DNA of 64,000 nt from Cydia pomonella. Its lineage: Eukaryota; Arthropoda; Insecta; Lepidoptera; Tortricidae. Within the stretch, counting starts at the first letter, position 1. The number at the start of each line of letters is the position of its first letter. The translations under genes were made by a program, and so were the position numbers. Shown piece by piece: positions 46,866 through 57,059 of this stretch. Under the pieces are notes generated by a model. That model did no database searches and was not told where the DNA came from. It worked only from the letters and a program-made list of their open reading frames with translations. The stretch lies in the NCBI RefSeq assembly GCF_033807575.1, contig NC_084704.1:11555056-11619055 (forward strand). Reading direction: 5' to 3'.

Positions 46866-47290
46866 GACGACCTGTCTGGCCTAGTGGGTAGTGACCCTGC
46901 CTATGATGCCGAAGGTCCCGGGTTCAAATCCTGGTAAGGGCATTTATTCGTGTGATGAGCATGGGTTCCTGAGTCATGGGTGTTTTCTATGTATTTAAGT
47001 ATTTATAAATAATTTAATTTAATAATTTGTAACTTATCTGTAATAATTTATAAGGTAATTTAATTTAATTTAATGTAATCTAATCTAATACTAACATAAT
47101 GATATAATTTAAAACTAACATTCTATGGATTTTTAAACAAATCTGAAATAAATGATTTTTATTTATTTTATTTATAAATATTTATATATTATATATATCG
47201 TTGTCTAAGTACCCTCAACATAGCCTTATTGAGCTTACTGTGGGACTTAGTCAATTTGTGTAATAATGTCCTATAATATTCATTTATTTA
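46866..47290 (+). mobile_element. tRNA-derived SINE-2, copy with nested insertion
   Basis: Head: GACGACCTGTCTGGCCTAGT with A-box TGGCCTAGTGGG and B-box GGTTCAAATCC. Then GAGCATGGGTTCCTGAGTCA and TGGGTGTTTTCTATGTATTT. The body is split by an AT-rich insertion (47011-47169) flanked by ATTTATAAAT on both sides. It resumes with ATATATCGTTGTCTAAGTAC and ends GTCCTATAATATTCATTTAT. Other copies: 58987-59250 (+), 54563-54823 (-), and fragments at 38058 and 48141. Confidence 0.92.
47011..47179. mobile_element. Retroposon-like insertion inside SINE-2
   Basis: About 160 bp absent from the other SINE-2 copies, bounded by the 10-bp direct repeat ATTTATAAAT (47001-47010 and 47170-47179). It contains repeated TAATTTAATTTAAT units and ends in an AAATAAATGATTTTTATTTA run. 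The duplication indicates insertion rather than an expansion. Confidence 0.75.
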
Positions 47291-47815
47291 TGATTATTAT
47301 TTAATTATACTTACTACTATACTATGTCCAAGCATAAGGGAGCCAAATAAGTAGTGTCCGACTGAAACCGGATTTTTTGCCAATTCTGAAACCGTAACTG
47401 AAGGTTTTGATGGTTCGCTGGTCGATTTTGCTCTTGTTTAGGCCGACACCGTAAGTTTTATAGACGTAGGTATTCAAATATTATGGCAGTGGGCCTTCCG
47501 TGGCACTAGAAATTCAATGTAATTTAAACAATTTATAGTTAAAATATTTTTATTGTCGTTTGATTCCTAAACAAAAGAAAAATAACCTTATTTCATTCAA
47601 TGTTGATTTGAAATTCAAATGGCATTTTTAAAGCTCCGTACAAAACTTTGGGCTCGGAGCTCTTGTGGAATCAGTTCGGTCTTGCAAATCGGTTCAATAC
47701 TTGTTTTTGTATGGTAGGCCTTTGGAGGATAGAAATAACGACACACACACACACCCACACCTATAAATCGTGCAGGTAGTATACAGTAAAACAAGTTATT
47801 TTTTACCCCATTTCA
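47291..47815. other. No feature recognised
   Basis: AT-rich. A short (CA)n lies at about 47741-47759. Confidence 0.4.
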
Positions 47816-47905
47816 GTGGCAAACAAGCATACGGCCCGCCGAACGATAAGCTGTCACCTTTACCTATGGACGCTTGCAACTCCAGGGATGTTACGGTTTG
47901 GTTCT
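47816..47905 (+). repeat. Lepidopteran dispersed repeat fragment
   Basis: GTGGCAAACAAGCATACGGC, CCGCCGAACGATAAGCTGTC, ACCTATGGACGCTTGCAACT and CCAGGGATGTTACGG. It is the plus-strand counterpart of the repeat at 15681-15785. Confidence 0.75.
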
Positions 47906-47942
47906 AAATGGTCCAATATTGTTTTTGAGCGTCGATAACTCG

Positions 47943-48040
47943 TACAGTCACCTGCATAATATGTTACTCTTCGAAGGCCGCAAAAATAAGATCGTGTCAG
48001 ATATTTTTGCGGCCTTCGCTGTGTAATTGCAGGTGAGGTA
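47943..48040. mobile_element. Hairpin MITE with TACAGTCACCTGC end
   Basis: TACAGTCACCTGCATAATAT at the left. The inner stem CGAAGGCCGCAAAAATA pairs exactly with TATTTTTGCGGCCTTCG, and the right end GCAGGTGAGGTA mirrors the start with two changes. About 98 bp. Confidence 0.85.
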
Positions 48041-48140
48041 CAGCGCGGTCCAGGTTCTCCTGCCCAAAAGTGATTCATATGGGGTCTTACCCCGTAGTAA
48101 CGTATCAAGATATAAAATAAGATGTATTCTGTTTCTTGTA

Positions 48141-48215
48141 TAAATAAATATTAAATATAGGACAATTATACACACGTCTACCTAGTCCCGCAGTAAGCTC
48201 AATATGGCTTGTACA
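48141..48215 (-). repeat. 3' fragment of SINE-2, minus strand
   Basis: AAATAAATATTAAATATAGG, then CTAGTCCCGCAGTAAGCTCA and ATATGGCTTGT, the inverse of the SINE-2 3' end (compare 54562-54640). The head is missing. Confidence 0.8.
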
Positions 48216-48619
48216 GATCACAGTCAGCCAGCCTCGAAATAATAATTAGAATTCACGGTATCACTATAGGAAACTAGCCAAGCGCGATCCCAATGTTCAT
48301 TGTTGTATGTTTCGGCGCGGCCGTTCTGACCGAAACCGAACTTTTAGCCGAAATATTATTTTGATACCTATAACCTGCCGAATCCAAAACCAAAACATAC
48401 TCAGTTAATCAGATAACGTAGAAATTACATAAATCACAACAAACTGCTGATAACGCCAGTGTCTTTTCACTTTATAGAAAAAACTATCTTTTGAAATATT
48501 TTCGTGTTAAAACATGTCTTTTATTCGAAGAAATAAAATAGTTATCAATGTTATCATAATCACTAAACTTAATAAGCTAAAAACTTTATAAATGTCTGTA
48601 AATAATATAAAACATCTGT
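48216..48619. other. No feature recognised
   Basis: No coding or repeat structure was identified. The sequence is AT-rich apart from AGCCAAGCGCGATCCCAA and TTTCGGCGCGGCCGTTCTGA near 48275-48332. Confidence 0.4.
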
Positions 48620-48779
48620 ACTCCTAGTGTAAATTTATTCGATGGCGTATCGCGACGTACGCGTATGCGTTAAGTCTAATTTTGTATGGGATTTTGAGTT
48701 TCCAAAACGTTCCGCTTGGCGCGCTGTTTCCAAATCCCATACGTCACGTCACGAAATCGAATAAATATACACTAGGGGC
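48620..48779. mobile_element. MITE with CCTAGTGTAAAT ends, copy 1
   Basis: ACTCCTAGTGTAAATTTATT and CGAT at the left. The right end, reversed, reads GCCCCTAGTGTATATTTATT, CGAT. Inner inverted GCGTATCGCGACGTACGCG / CGTCACGTCACG regions are degenerate. The middle GGGATTTTGAGTTTCCAAAA and CGTTCCGCTTGGCGCG is present, reversed, in the copy at 62420-62605. Confidence 0.85.
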
Positions 48780-49492
48780 TCAGAACGTCTTGCTTAGAAA
48801 CCGAATACCACCACAAGTGAAATACTAAAAAAACAGTAGGTTTTACAGTAGAACCTCCTTTTTCATGGAATTTTCAAAAATATATAGCCAAGATAACCCG
48901 GATCACAAAAAATTACACCTCATTCATCAACATTCGCCGTTTAACCCACTTAGGCGTTTAACCACAATAACATTACATAGAGACCATAGTCCTTCCTTTG
49001 CTTGTAAATACGTAACTACGCAACTATCAAACAACTGTGGTTTCTAGCGCCACCTGTTATCGTTATATGCAATTACGCCGTACTGAAGTTCTTCCGACTC
49101 TCATATAATCGAGCGAGTTTATTTAATGTGTCTAACAATATTCAAGCTATTGACAGCAAAAACATTACTTATAACATATTAAACCGGCAAAGCCCTAGAC
49201 CTGTTTTTACATCAAAAGGAAGGCCCCACCTGGCGTTAATAGTCTCCTGGATGTCCCTGTTTAGTGCATTTATCGTGGCTTGGCTTGCGCGCCGATTAAT
49301 AAGCGAGTCACAGCTTTAAGGATTTGAAGCAGCGAGCATAATATTGAGATCATTTTTCCTATTAGAATGTTTTAATAATTTAACCCGATTTTTGAAAAAG
49401 CAATACCAATATGCATATTGGCATAAAAATAATATTTCTTTCTAATATGAAGTATTTGTAATAGAATTAACTTCAGGTCTCTCATATTACCT
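48780..49492. other. No feature recognised
   Basis: ACAGTAGAACCTCC at about 48845 resembles a single pogo-like end, but no partner end was found. Frames at 48865-49047 and 49128-49319 lack motifs. Confidence 0.4.
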
Positions 49493-49646
49493 TTTCACAT
49501 CACCTATTCGGAAAGGGCTTTTTCTTCCCTGTTAGGAGGGATCGAAGTAGCACTTTTCTGTTCTAGTACACTATTTTAATGAAATACATTTTTTTAGCCT
49601 AAATAATATTTTTAAACATCATAATTTCTTCATAGGCGATGTGAAA
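49493..49646. mobile_element. MITE with TTTCACATC ends
   Basis: TTTCACATCACCTATTCGGA at the left and ATAGGCGATGTGAAA at the right form the inverted ends. The interior begins GGGCTTTTTCTTCCCTGTTA. About 154 bp, non-coding. Confidence 0.75.
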
Positions 49647-50782
49647 CGCTGTATGTGTCACATGGTAGCTAAATCATTTGCATCTTAGGCTTATTTGGGC
49701 GGAACACACTTGAATCCCTCACTCCAATCAGGGTTCTATTTTAGAATTCTGCGCTTCGTTTAGAATTCAATGTAAATACGAGTATGTCAATTTGCTCACT
49801 AGTGACACAAACTATCTTGAAAAGAGTAGTAATAAGTTAGCTATCTGAGTAATACTTTTGAAATAAAATATCTTAAATATCTATACATGTCTAGTTACCT
49901 GAGTATTTTTTCTAAAAGGCCATATCGATAATGACTTATTTGAATAAGGCTTCTGATGCTACCTTTGACAAAACTATGTTGTCTTTTATTTGACAGTATC
50001 AAAACGGAGTAAAAAAGAGACATTGTTATCGACATAATAGATGATGTCGTCTGAATAGATTCCTCACACTGTCCTAATGGATGATAGGTTCACACAAAAG
50101 AAATTTGACAAGGCAAACAAGATCCCGTAACTATGATTTTTGATACAAATGTCCAAACTCATGGAAACAGGGCATAGAGTTCAGATAGTTTCAAAGAGAA
50201 GAGACATGTAGGAAAGGTTGTCGGGCACACTTTTCTGTTGTTACAAAATAAGCAAATAGCTGGTCTCTGTTTCACCACGTTGACAATTGTCATGTCACCT
50301 GGCCTGACAGTGACAATTCGCCGTACATTGCTGGTACAACAGGTAAAATAATATTGACGCTAGACTTTCGTTACTTATCGAACCAGAAATGGACAGGAAA
50401 TCGTCACTGCCAGGTATCAATAGTCAGCGGGGAGAAACAGGCTCCTGGTGGGAGTTAAGATAAAGAATGTTTTTTTTTTTTTCAAGGAGGCATATTACAA
50501 TGCGCTTATGGACGTCAAATAAAGTTACTCCAGCTCTAACCCTACACACCTGACGCGAGAAGATTGAAATCCCTCTTAAATTATAGGATGGTATCCCAAT
50601 ATGGTACCGGCAAAAAACTCGGCGGGACACATCTTTTCAAAACAATCTTATAAGTAACATGCATTAAATTAAAAAATACAATGTAAATTGTAATCAAAAA
50701 TCATACAGTAAATAATGATTTTTTATTAAAATATCGTATATAATAACATACAGTAGGTACTTAGTTATAGAAATTGGATGCA
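49647..50782. other. No feature recognised
   Basis: AT-rich DNA. A minus frame at 50424-50630 is motif-free, and a poly-T run lies at 50471-50482. Confidence 0.4.
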
Positions 50783-51170
50783 TTAGAGATTAAATTGATC
50801 CATGATATAATCGCTTATTTTGTAGTATACTCGCAAAATGAGTTTTTGCTTAACAATAGTTTTGAATTTAGAATCTGACATTTTTTGGTATTTCGTTATA
50901 GAATTGTATACAATTTCCCAAGAATAACTTTCTTGTCTAGCCAGTCTATAAGATGTTACTTTAAACTTTCGTGTATTTTTGTAGCCTTTGGCTTATCAAC
51001 ATTCGTTGGGAAATTGTCTAAGTTTTTCCTTACAAACATTATTATTTCAAGTATATATAGCGACGGCAGAGTTAGAATAAATATTTCCTTAAAGAACTCT
51101 CTTAGGGGCTCACTTGGCCCCAGGTTGTAAATTGATCTAAATAATTGCAAAATGAATATTGAATCTATAT
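50783..51170 (-). pseudogene. CR1/Daphne-like LINE C-terminal fragment
   Basis: The first minus-strand frame (about 51150 to 50956) reads LREFFKEIFILTLPSLYILE, then MFVRKNLDNFPTNVDK, matching the C-terminal LF..L.ILTLPSLYI.E...F.RKN block of insect LINEs. After a frameshift the frame continues TSYRLARQESYSWEIVYNSI, SDSKFKTIVKQKLI and YYKISDYI, ending at a stop at 50783-50785, the expected end of such proteins. The plus-strand ORF over the same bases is a shadow. It is 5'-truncated with at least one frameshift. Confidence 0.75.
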
Positions 51171-51391
51171 CAGTAGCTAAGCTCTAGTAACACTTTATCA
51201 CGTTAAGTATCTTCTTCATACTGAATACTGAATATTTTGATATGAATTCCAATATCATTAAAATATCGGTTTGATATCAATACACGTCCGAATTAGCCTG
51301 TAAACAACTATAAATAATGCCTACTTAACCCTATAAGCGATATTTTACATGAACGAATCTATATATCATTTTAAATCATTTCTCTTATTAG

Positions 51392-51476
51392 CATACCTCC
51401 TGCTAGTCGGGCTCCTTCAGATTTTGAAGCATCAGAAGCTCCAGAGGTGTACTTATACGCAGCATTGAGTTTACAG
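51392..51476 (+). CDS. Candidate internal exon of an unknown spliced gene
   Basis: An 85-bp segment lies between a good 3' splice site (TTTCTCTTATTAG, with a branch-like CTTAAC about 60 bases upstream) and a near-consensus 5' splice site (TTACAG/GTACGT). Only one of three frames is open throughout: one base, then 28 codons reading IPPASRAPSDFEASEAPEVY and LYAALSLQ. That is a protein-like composition (acidic, Pro/Ala/Ser-rich then hydrophobic) and unusual for this AT-rich DNA. No matching family was recognised and no partner exon was found within the window, so introns of more than several kb are implied. Alternatives: an alternative exon, an untranslated exon, or chance. Confidence 0.45.
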
Positions 51477-52509
51477 GTACGTATCACTTATAAGATTTCT
51501 ACCTAGCAGATAAAAGCAATGCCAAGTAGACAAATTTTATTTAGCAGTTAAGACCACAGAATAATCATAATAATATAGGTACTTTCTTTTACCGATACTT
51601 ACTTTTCTTTTCTCATCATATATCAAATCGAAATGAGTTCTGGATCTAGATCGCTCTCCTTGAGGTTAGTGAGCAGAAACAATGACCGTGCACCGTGCTA
51701 GATTTCGGCGGCCAGGCTGCGCGCGCGCCTAGTATGGCGTTCACATTCACATGCGCACGCGGCACCTGCCGCGCATCTGACACAGATGTGGATTAGTGCT
51801 GCTGCCGTGAGAAGGGTATCGATAAATCATTATTAAGAATAAGAAAACTTTTCTCCGACATGCTCGGAAAATAGTACGGAAAATTCTTCATTATACCCAA
51901 ACTGAAATAAAAAAAATTAAATCATTAATGTAGCATCATTAGTCGTAGCGGGCTTGGAGTTCATTACTGTATTGTATTTACCTTTTAACAAAAATTATCC
52001 ACTAAGAGAAATCAATGCATACAGCCAATTATTATAGATGCGTCTTCACTTCCCGGTCAGCTAACATTTCAAGCTATAGGATAGAGTGAGAGAGGAAGAT
52101 ACACGACCTTACATGTCTCGTTCTTACAAGAGCATCCTGTATGATCGTGCGAATAACAAGTACTTAATAAAATCGAGGACTACGAAACTTTTTTTTAAGA
52201 ATTTCGGGCGTACGCGTAGCTTATTATACTTCATAATTATTATTTTCGATTGCAGTTATATTGAATAAACATGGTAATTTAATTTGTGCCTTAAACTTTA
52301 AAAAAATAATTAAGGAGGGATATTGCTTTTGACGTTTTTGATGTCAAGGTTCGATTTGAGTGACGCTTAATGCTTAAGTAATTATACTAATTATACATAA
52401 TAATTTTATGTGTATGCCCCGGCAGGAATAGCAATTCGTGGATTCGTCTTATTTGTCGAGGAATCGAATCTCATCCACAAATTGCCATTTCCCGGCCTCT
52501 GCAATATTG
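51477..52509. other. Intron-like DNA with GC island and DRE
   Basis: Follows the candidate exon. A GC island at about 51705-51782 (GGCTGCGCGCGCGCCTAGTA, CACCTG at 51763-51768) is followed by TATCGATA at 51817-51824, a perfect DREF-type DRE. The remainder is AT-rich. The 52086-52268 frame has no motif. Confidence 0.4.
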
Positions 52510-52644
52510 TACAGTCACGTCTGAAAATATCGATACGAAAAAAGTGCCAAAAATATGTATACATTACCTTAATGTATGGGCAATAAAGTCGTGTATACAT
52601 ATTTTTGTCACTTTTTCGTATCGATATTTTCAGACGTGACAGTA
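52510..52644. mobile_element. Hairpin MITE (GTCACGTCTGAAAATATCGAT family), copy 2
   Basis: TACAGTCACGTCTGAAAATA at the left and CGATATTTTCAGACGTGACA at the right; inner stem AAATATGTATAC/GTATACATATTT. The loop is the reverse complement of that in copy 1 (24151-24288), that is, the element is inserted the other way round or has flipped its core. The long stem is almost perfect, so the insertion is fairly young. Confidence 0.92.
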
Positions 52645-52850
52645 CTATGAAATCGAGGTGCTAATTTGAATTGCTTTTGAGTATTTTGCATTTTCACTTG
52701 TATAATAATCCTATTAGCCTAGATGAATAAGATGTGAAAAAGTTAGTAATAATTATGCATGACACATGGCATGGCATCGCCCATTAAATAATCTGGTTTT
52801 AAGTTATAATCTATAATTTCTTGTTATTGTTTTAAACTAGCATAGCTATG

Positions 52851-52906
52851 CTATCTAACTAAATGCTCTAATATTTACCTCTATCTAAATGCTCTAATAT
52901 TTACCT
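52851..52906. repeat. Two-unit tandem duplication
   Basis: AAATGCTCTAATATTTACCT preceded by CTATCTA occurs twice within 56 bp. Confidence 0.9.
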
Positions 52907-52924
52907 AACAAAGAATTAAATTAT

Positions 52925-53272
52925 ACCGGGTGTTTCCTATAACACGAGCAAATAATTAAACCATATATTGTACTCCTAAAACGATATAACTTTTGAATAA
53001 CAACTTTTAAAAATTATGAAATATTTAGATTTTAACTTTTTCATACAAATTTAATATTATTTTCAATGCACGCTGACATCAGTGTGTTTGACGTTGCTTG
53101 TCACGCTTTAAACATAACAAAATTCGCAATACATTGCGTCTTAGAATTAACTTCAATGTGTAATAAAAATCAAAACATAAGTAATTTTCAAAGTTGTTGA
53201 ACAAATGTTGGTCAGTTTGAGGAGTACTACCTACAGTTTAATTTATTGCTCGTGTTACAGAAAACACCCGGT
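52925..53272. mobile_element. TIR element with TA target duplication (Tc1/mariner-like)
   Basis: ACCGGGTGTTTCCTATAACA CGAGCAA at the left, and TTGCTCGTGTTACAGAAAAC ACCCGGT at the right, flanked by TA on both sides. About 348 bp with no transposase, so it is a non-autonomous element. Confidence 0.88.
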
Positions 53273-54234
53273 ATATCATATCACATTATAACATTATTTA
53301 CGTAAATCTTATATGTATATAAATTATATGCCTCCTGTAGTCTTATAAATAATATCCGCTTTAAATATGATGATGATATCGATACTGAGGTTATCGACAT
53401 CGTTTCGCCTCTACTTAGGTGTTTCACACATCTCGAAGCGAATGATGAATGCGCTTTACGGACCGCAAAGTGCTCTAATTAATTCACCAGTCTACTAAGA
53501 CCACGTATACAATACATTCATGGAAACCTCACGTCAACCACAATATGGTTCAATATTGCTTGCTCTATGTTTATCTATATGAGGGTAATTTTGTATAACA
53601 TGGAAGCGCTGACCTGCGTAGACGCATTACTTTTATCTTGAAGTTTAATGCAACTATGTTTATAAACGACGTTCATGAAACTGCCGCGCCATTGGGGCCA
53701 TTTGGGGCACATGGTCATTCGACCTTCTGGATTACACAAAGCTATCTTGTATGTATACTCACTCGCTTCAACTACTCGTATACGACATCTGGATAATTAT
53801 TTTTAGTTTTACGTGGTCAATTTAATCAAAGGACTTTACGATGTAATTTTAACACAAATAAGCTTATTTTGCTAAACATAACGCTTGGTCCGTATCGATA
53901 TCATCATCTAGACAAATCTGGAGTCTTATTCAATTACAACCTTAGAAACAAACACTCTTAGGATCACATAAGTAGTTTTGAAATATAATAATATTATGTT
54001 TTAAATCTGTAGTCATTACAAAAAATTAAAAGCAGAACTAAAAAGACAATAATTAATAAATACGTGGGGAGGTAATTAAAATCGCTTGGTTTGAAATTAT
54101 TCAGGATATGTGGTTGTCTCTTATTCTTCTTCTAGTATTTCTTTGTCTTATGTTCTGAGAAATCACATCATTCGTAACAAAAACATTCATTTAATAAATT
54201 ATTAAATAAATATTATGTCTTGTTGTAAAAAAAA
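53273..54234. other. No feature recognised
   Basis: AT-rich. No coding or repeat structure was identified. Confidence 0.4.
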
Positions 54235-54562
54235 GCGCTGGTGGCCTAGCGGTAAGAGCGTGCGACTTGCAATCCGGAGGTCGCGGGTTCAAACCCCGGC
54301 TCGTACCAATGAGTTTTTCGGAACTTATGTACGAAATATAATTTGATATTTACCAGTCGCTTTTCGGTGAAGGAAAACATCGTGAGGAAACCGGACTAAT
54401 CCCAACAAGGCCTAGTTTACCCTCTGGGTTGGAAGGGCAGATGGCAGTCGCTTTCGTAAAAACTAGTGCCTACGCCAAATCTTGGGATTAGTTGTCAAGC
54501 GGACCCCAGGCTCCCATGAGCCGTGGCAAAATGCCGGGACAACGCGAGGAAGAAGAAGAAGA
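54235..54562 (+). mobile_element. tRNA-derived SINE-1, copy 2
   Basis: Near-identical to 43655-43979 in the A-box, B-box, body and GAA tail (GAGGAAGAAGAAGAAG). It directly abuts the 3' end of a minus-strand SINE-2 at 54563. No tRNA function. Confidence 0.95.
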
Positions 54563-54823
54563 TTAAATAAATATTATAGGACATTATTACACAAATTGAC
54601 TAAGTCCCACAGTAAGCTCAATAAGGCTTGTGTTGAGGGTACTTAGACAACGATATATATAATATATAAATATTTATAAATACTGAAATACATAGAAAAC
54701 ACCCATGACTCAGGAACAAATATCCATGCTCATCACACGAATAAATTCCCTTACCAGGATTTAAACCCGGGACCATCGGCTTCGTAGGCACGGTCACTAC
54801 CCACTAGGCCAAATTGGTCGTCA
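54563..54823 (-). mobile_element. tRNA-derived SINE-2, minus-strand copy
   Basis: Read on the minus strand, the head is GACGACCAATTTGGCCTAGT GGGTAGTGACC with B-box GGTTTAAATCC (one change from GGTTCAAATCC). It then reads GAGCATGGATATTTGTTCCT and continues to a 3' end next to the SINE-1 tail. About 260 bp, essentially full length. Confidence 0.9.
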
Positions 54824-54907
54824 AAATTTACTCAATTTGAACTGAAGCCGGTTTTACATTTTTGAGAAGACTGAAAGTAATTCCACAACTTATTTACAGT
54901 CATTTGT

Positions 54908-55590
54908 TGTTAAAAAAACCGATCAAGTGAGAGTTCGTTTACCTCGCGCACCGAGGGTTCCGTACAAACTTTAAATTTTCACCGAAAGACTTTTGATCAG
55001 AAGTATATACTATTAGCCTATTTGTGTACATCGCCATCTATGGGCAAATTGGCTAACTAATTTGTAATCTGTATGTATGTTGCTTTCAATAATTTTTATT
55101 TAATTAAATTGTAAAATGTTTTTTGTTAATAAAAAAAAGTTATCAAGATAAAGGTCTGATTTTATTTTTCCTGTAATCTTTATGATAATATTATTATTAT
55201 GTAAAAATTTCATAATTTTTCATTCGTAAACTTCGGAGATAAGGGGGGAAAAGGGATGTTTTTCACTTTGAAAAAAAATATTGTTTGGTAAGTTCAATTT
55301 GAGTTCTTTCAAACGATACACCACTTAACCTGGTAACTAAACTTTGAAATTTTGCCCCCTCTTTATATTGGGCATTTTCCATATTTAATATACTTAAATA
55401 AAATAAAAAATTACCCTTCCAATATGTTTGGGTTAGCATTGTTCATTAGATACCATTCCAAATTTCAAATCTATAGTTTAAGTACTTCTTGAGATATTTA
55501 GCAATGTGACAGACAAACGGACGGACAGAGTCGCACCATATAAGCCCTTACGTAACTTTTGTACCTTTTTGGTACGGAAACCTAAAACAC
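54908..55590 (-). repeat. Lepidopteran dispersed repeat, minus-strand copy
   Basis: Starts AAAAAAACCGATCAAGTGAG and GGGTTCCGTAC (the reversed ...GGTACGGAACCC...ACTTGGCCGGTTTTT end) and closes GACAGACAAACGGACGGACA, GGTACGGAAACCTAAAA. It is the same type as 24884-25670 but diverged, and without the internal duplication. Non-coding. Confidence 0.75.
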
Positions 55591-57059
55591 GAGTCGTACG
55601 GTATATAATCCTCATCTCGAGTTTCTTAAGGTCGGATGTGTACGTATTTTTTAATGTGCAGTAGGCTCAGAGTACGGAGTTATTGAAAAGTCGTGGCGCT
55701 TTTTTAGATTACAATATGGTTCCCAAGAAATGTTATTAGCAATCTTGAGGCCTTGAGGCTTCTGCGATTCGAATTCTGAGTTTTTGACTTTCGCTCGATA
55801 GAAAAAATCACGAACGTAGGTCTAAAATGCACTTAAATTTTTTTTTATAAATATTGGACAAGAACTAAAAGTATAAAAACTATTTCTAAAAATTAACAAT
55901 ATTATAATATAACAATTTATAATACAATTTGTCAGCAGTATTTTTTTTGTCAAATTAGATGTACTGGTGATGTATACGCACAGGGAAAGATGGACCGCGA
56001 TTACCTTTTGTATTGATGTCGAGCTCCCGATATTTCTACGCAGTTAGTGTTACATGCATCTTGTTCCCGGGTAACCATGGTCATATCCCAGTCGATTTAA
56101 GTCTATTGAATAATATTGAAAACTGTTTTGTAATACTTATACTTAATACTGCTATTCTTTCGTCTCAAAGCTCTTATATCTATAGCTCAGCCTGCACCCT
56201 AGCAAAAAGTAAATGGCAAATGTTTAAAACGCGATTCCGCAAGCAATTAATAATGTTGTTTACTACTTTTTTGAAGCCACAATATTAATGTCTATTAATA
56301 ATAATTTTGTGTCTGTTTGTCTGTTTTTGCCGCAATAAAGATAGGCTATTAACAGTCTACACGCATCGCTATTATACATATGCGCAAGCGTATGTGCTTA
56401 CAATTAAAATAACTTCACCTCTCAGAATCGGCGAAGGTGGGAGATCCATATCAAGGAATTATTCAGTAGCTGCTAGCACGATCTCGCCACTATAGAGCGT
56501 TGGAAGCTTTTAATACCGAGCTAGAGCCCATGGACAAAGATTCAATCCTAGTTAGCTACAGTACGAGTATCACGTTCCTCTACAAATGTTACGTTAAATG
56601 ACCCGACATGTTTTTAAGTTTATGACAGATCTACTTTATCTTCTGATTCTGCAGATGAATCGCCTCGTCTTGTACCTATCCTAACATCGCATGTCTTGAA
56701 TAAAATTGCATAACCCCTTCCAAAAATAATTAGCCCCCGTCCTACTAAAATACATGAAAACTTAACAAAAACTTAATTCGCTTCTCTACAAGTTATTAAT
56801 CATGGCAAATCGATTAGTTCCACAGAAAAAAAAGCTGGACGAGTCTCAATCTCAATCCACTGCCTATTTTTGAATCTTATTACTTACTAGTTTATTATAT
56901 AAAAAGACAAAGTAAATTTCCGAATCCATCCATCATGAATAAACGCTGTTGTGGCCTTTTCATGCAAACTGTAGTTAAACAGTAGTCAATTTCTTGTGGG
57001 AACATTCCGAGATTGAGCTTTTTATGGTGAACGTTTTAAGAATATTTAATGTTTTAAGC
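55591..57059. other. No gene recognised
   Basis: AT-rich DNA. The 56013-56288 frame (91 codons) contains no motif. Confidence 0.4.

Noticed and set aside
46866..46940. Second tRNA-like sequence
   Set aside because: It is the head of SINE-2, found again at 58987 and, reversed, at 54823.
48845..48860. Single pogo-like terminus (ACAGTAGAACCTCC)
   Set aside because: No matching inverted end was found within about 1 kb.
56013..56288. 91-codon plus-strand ORF
   Set aside because: No recognisable domain; the surrounding DNA is equally AT-rich.
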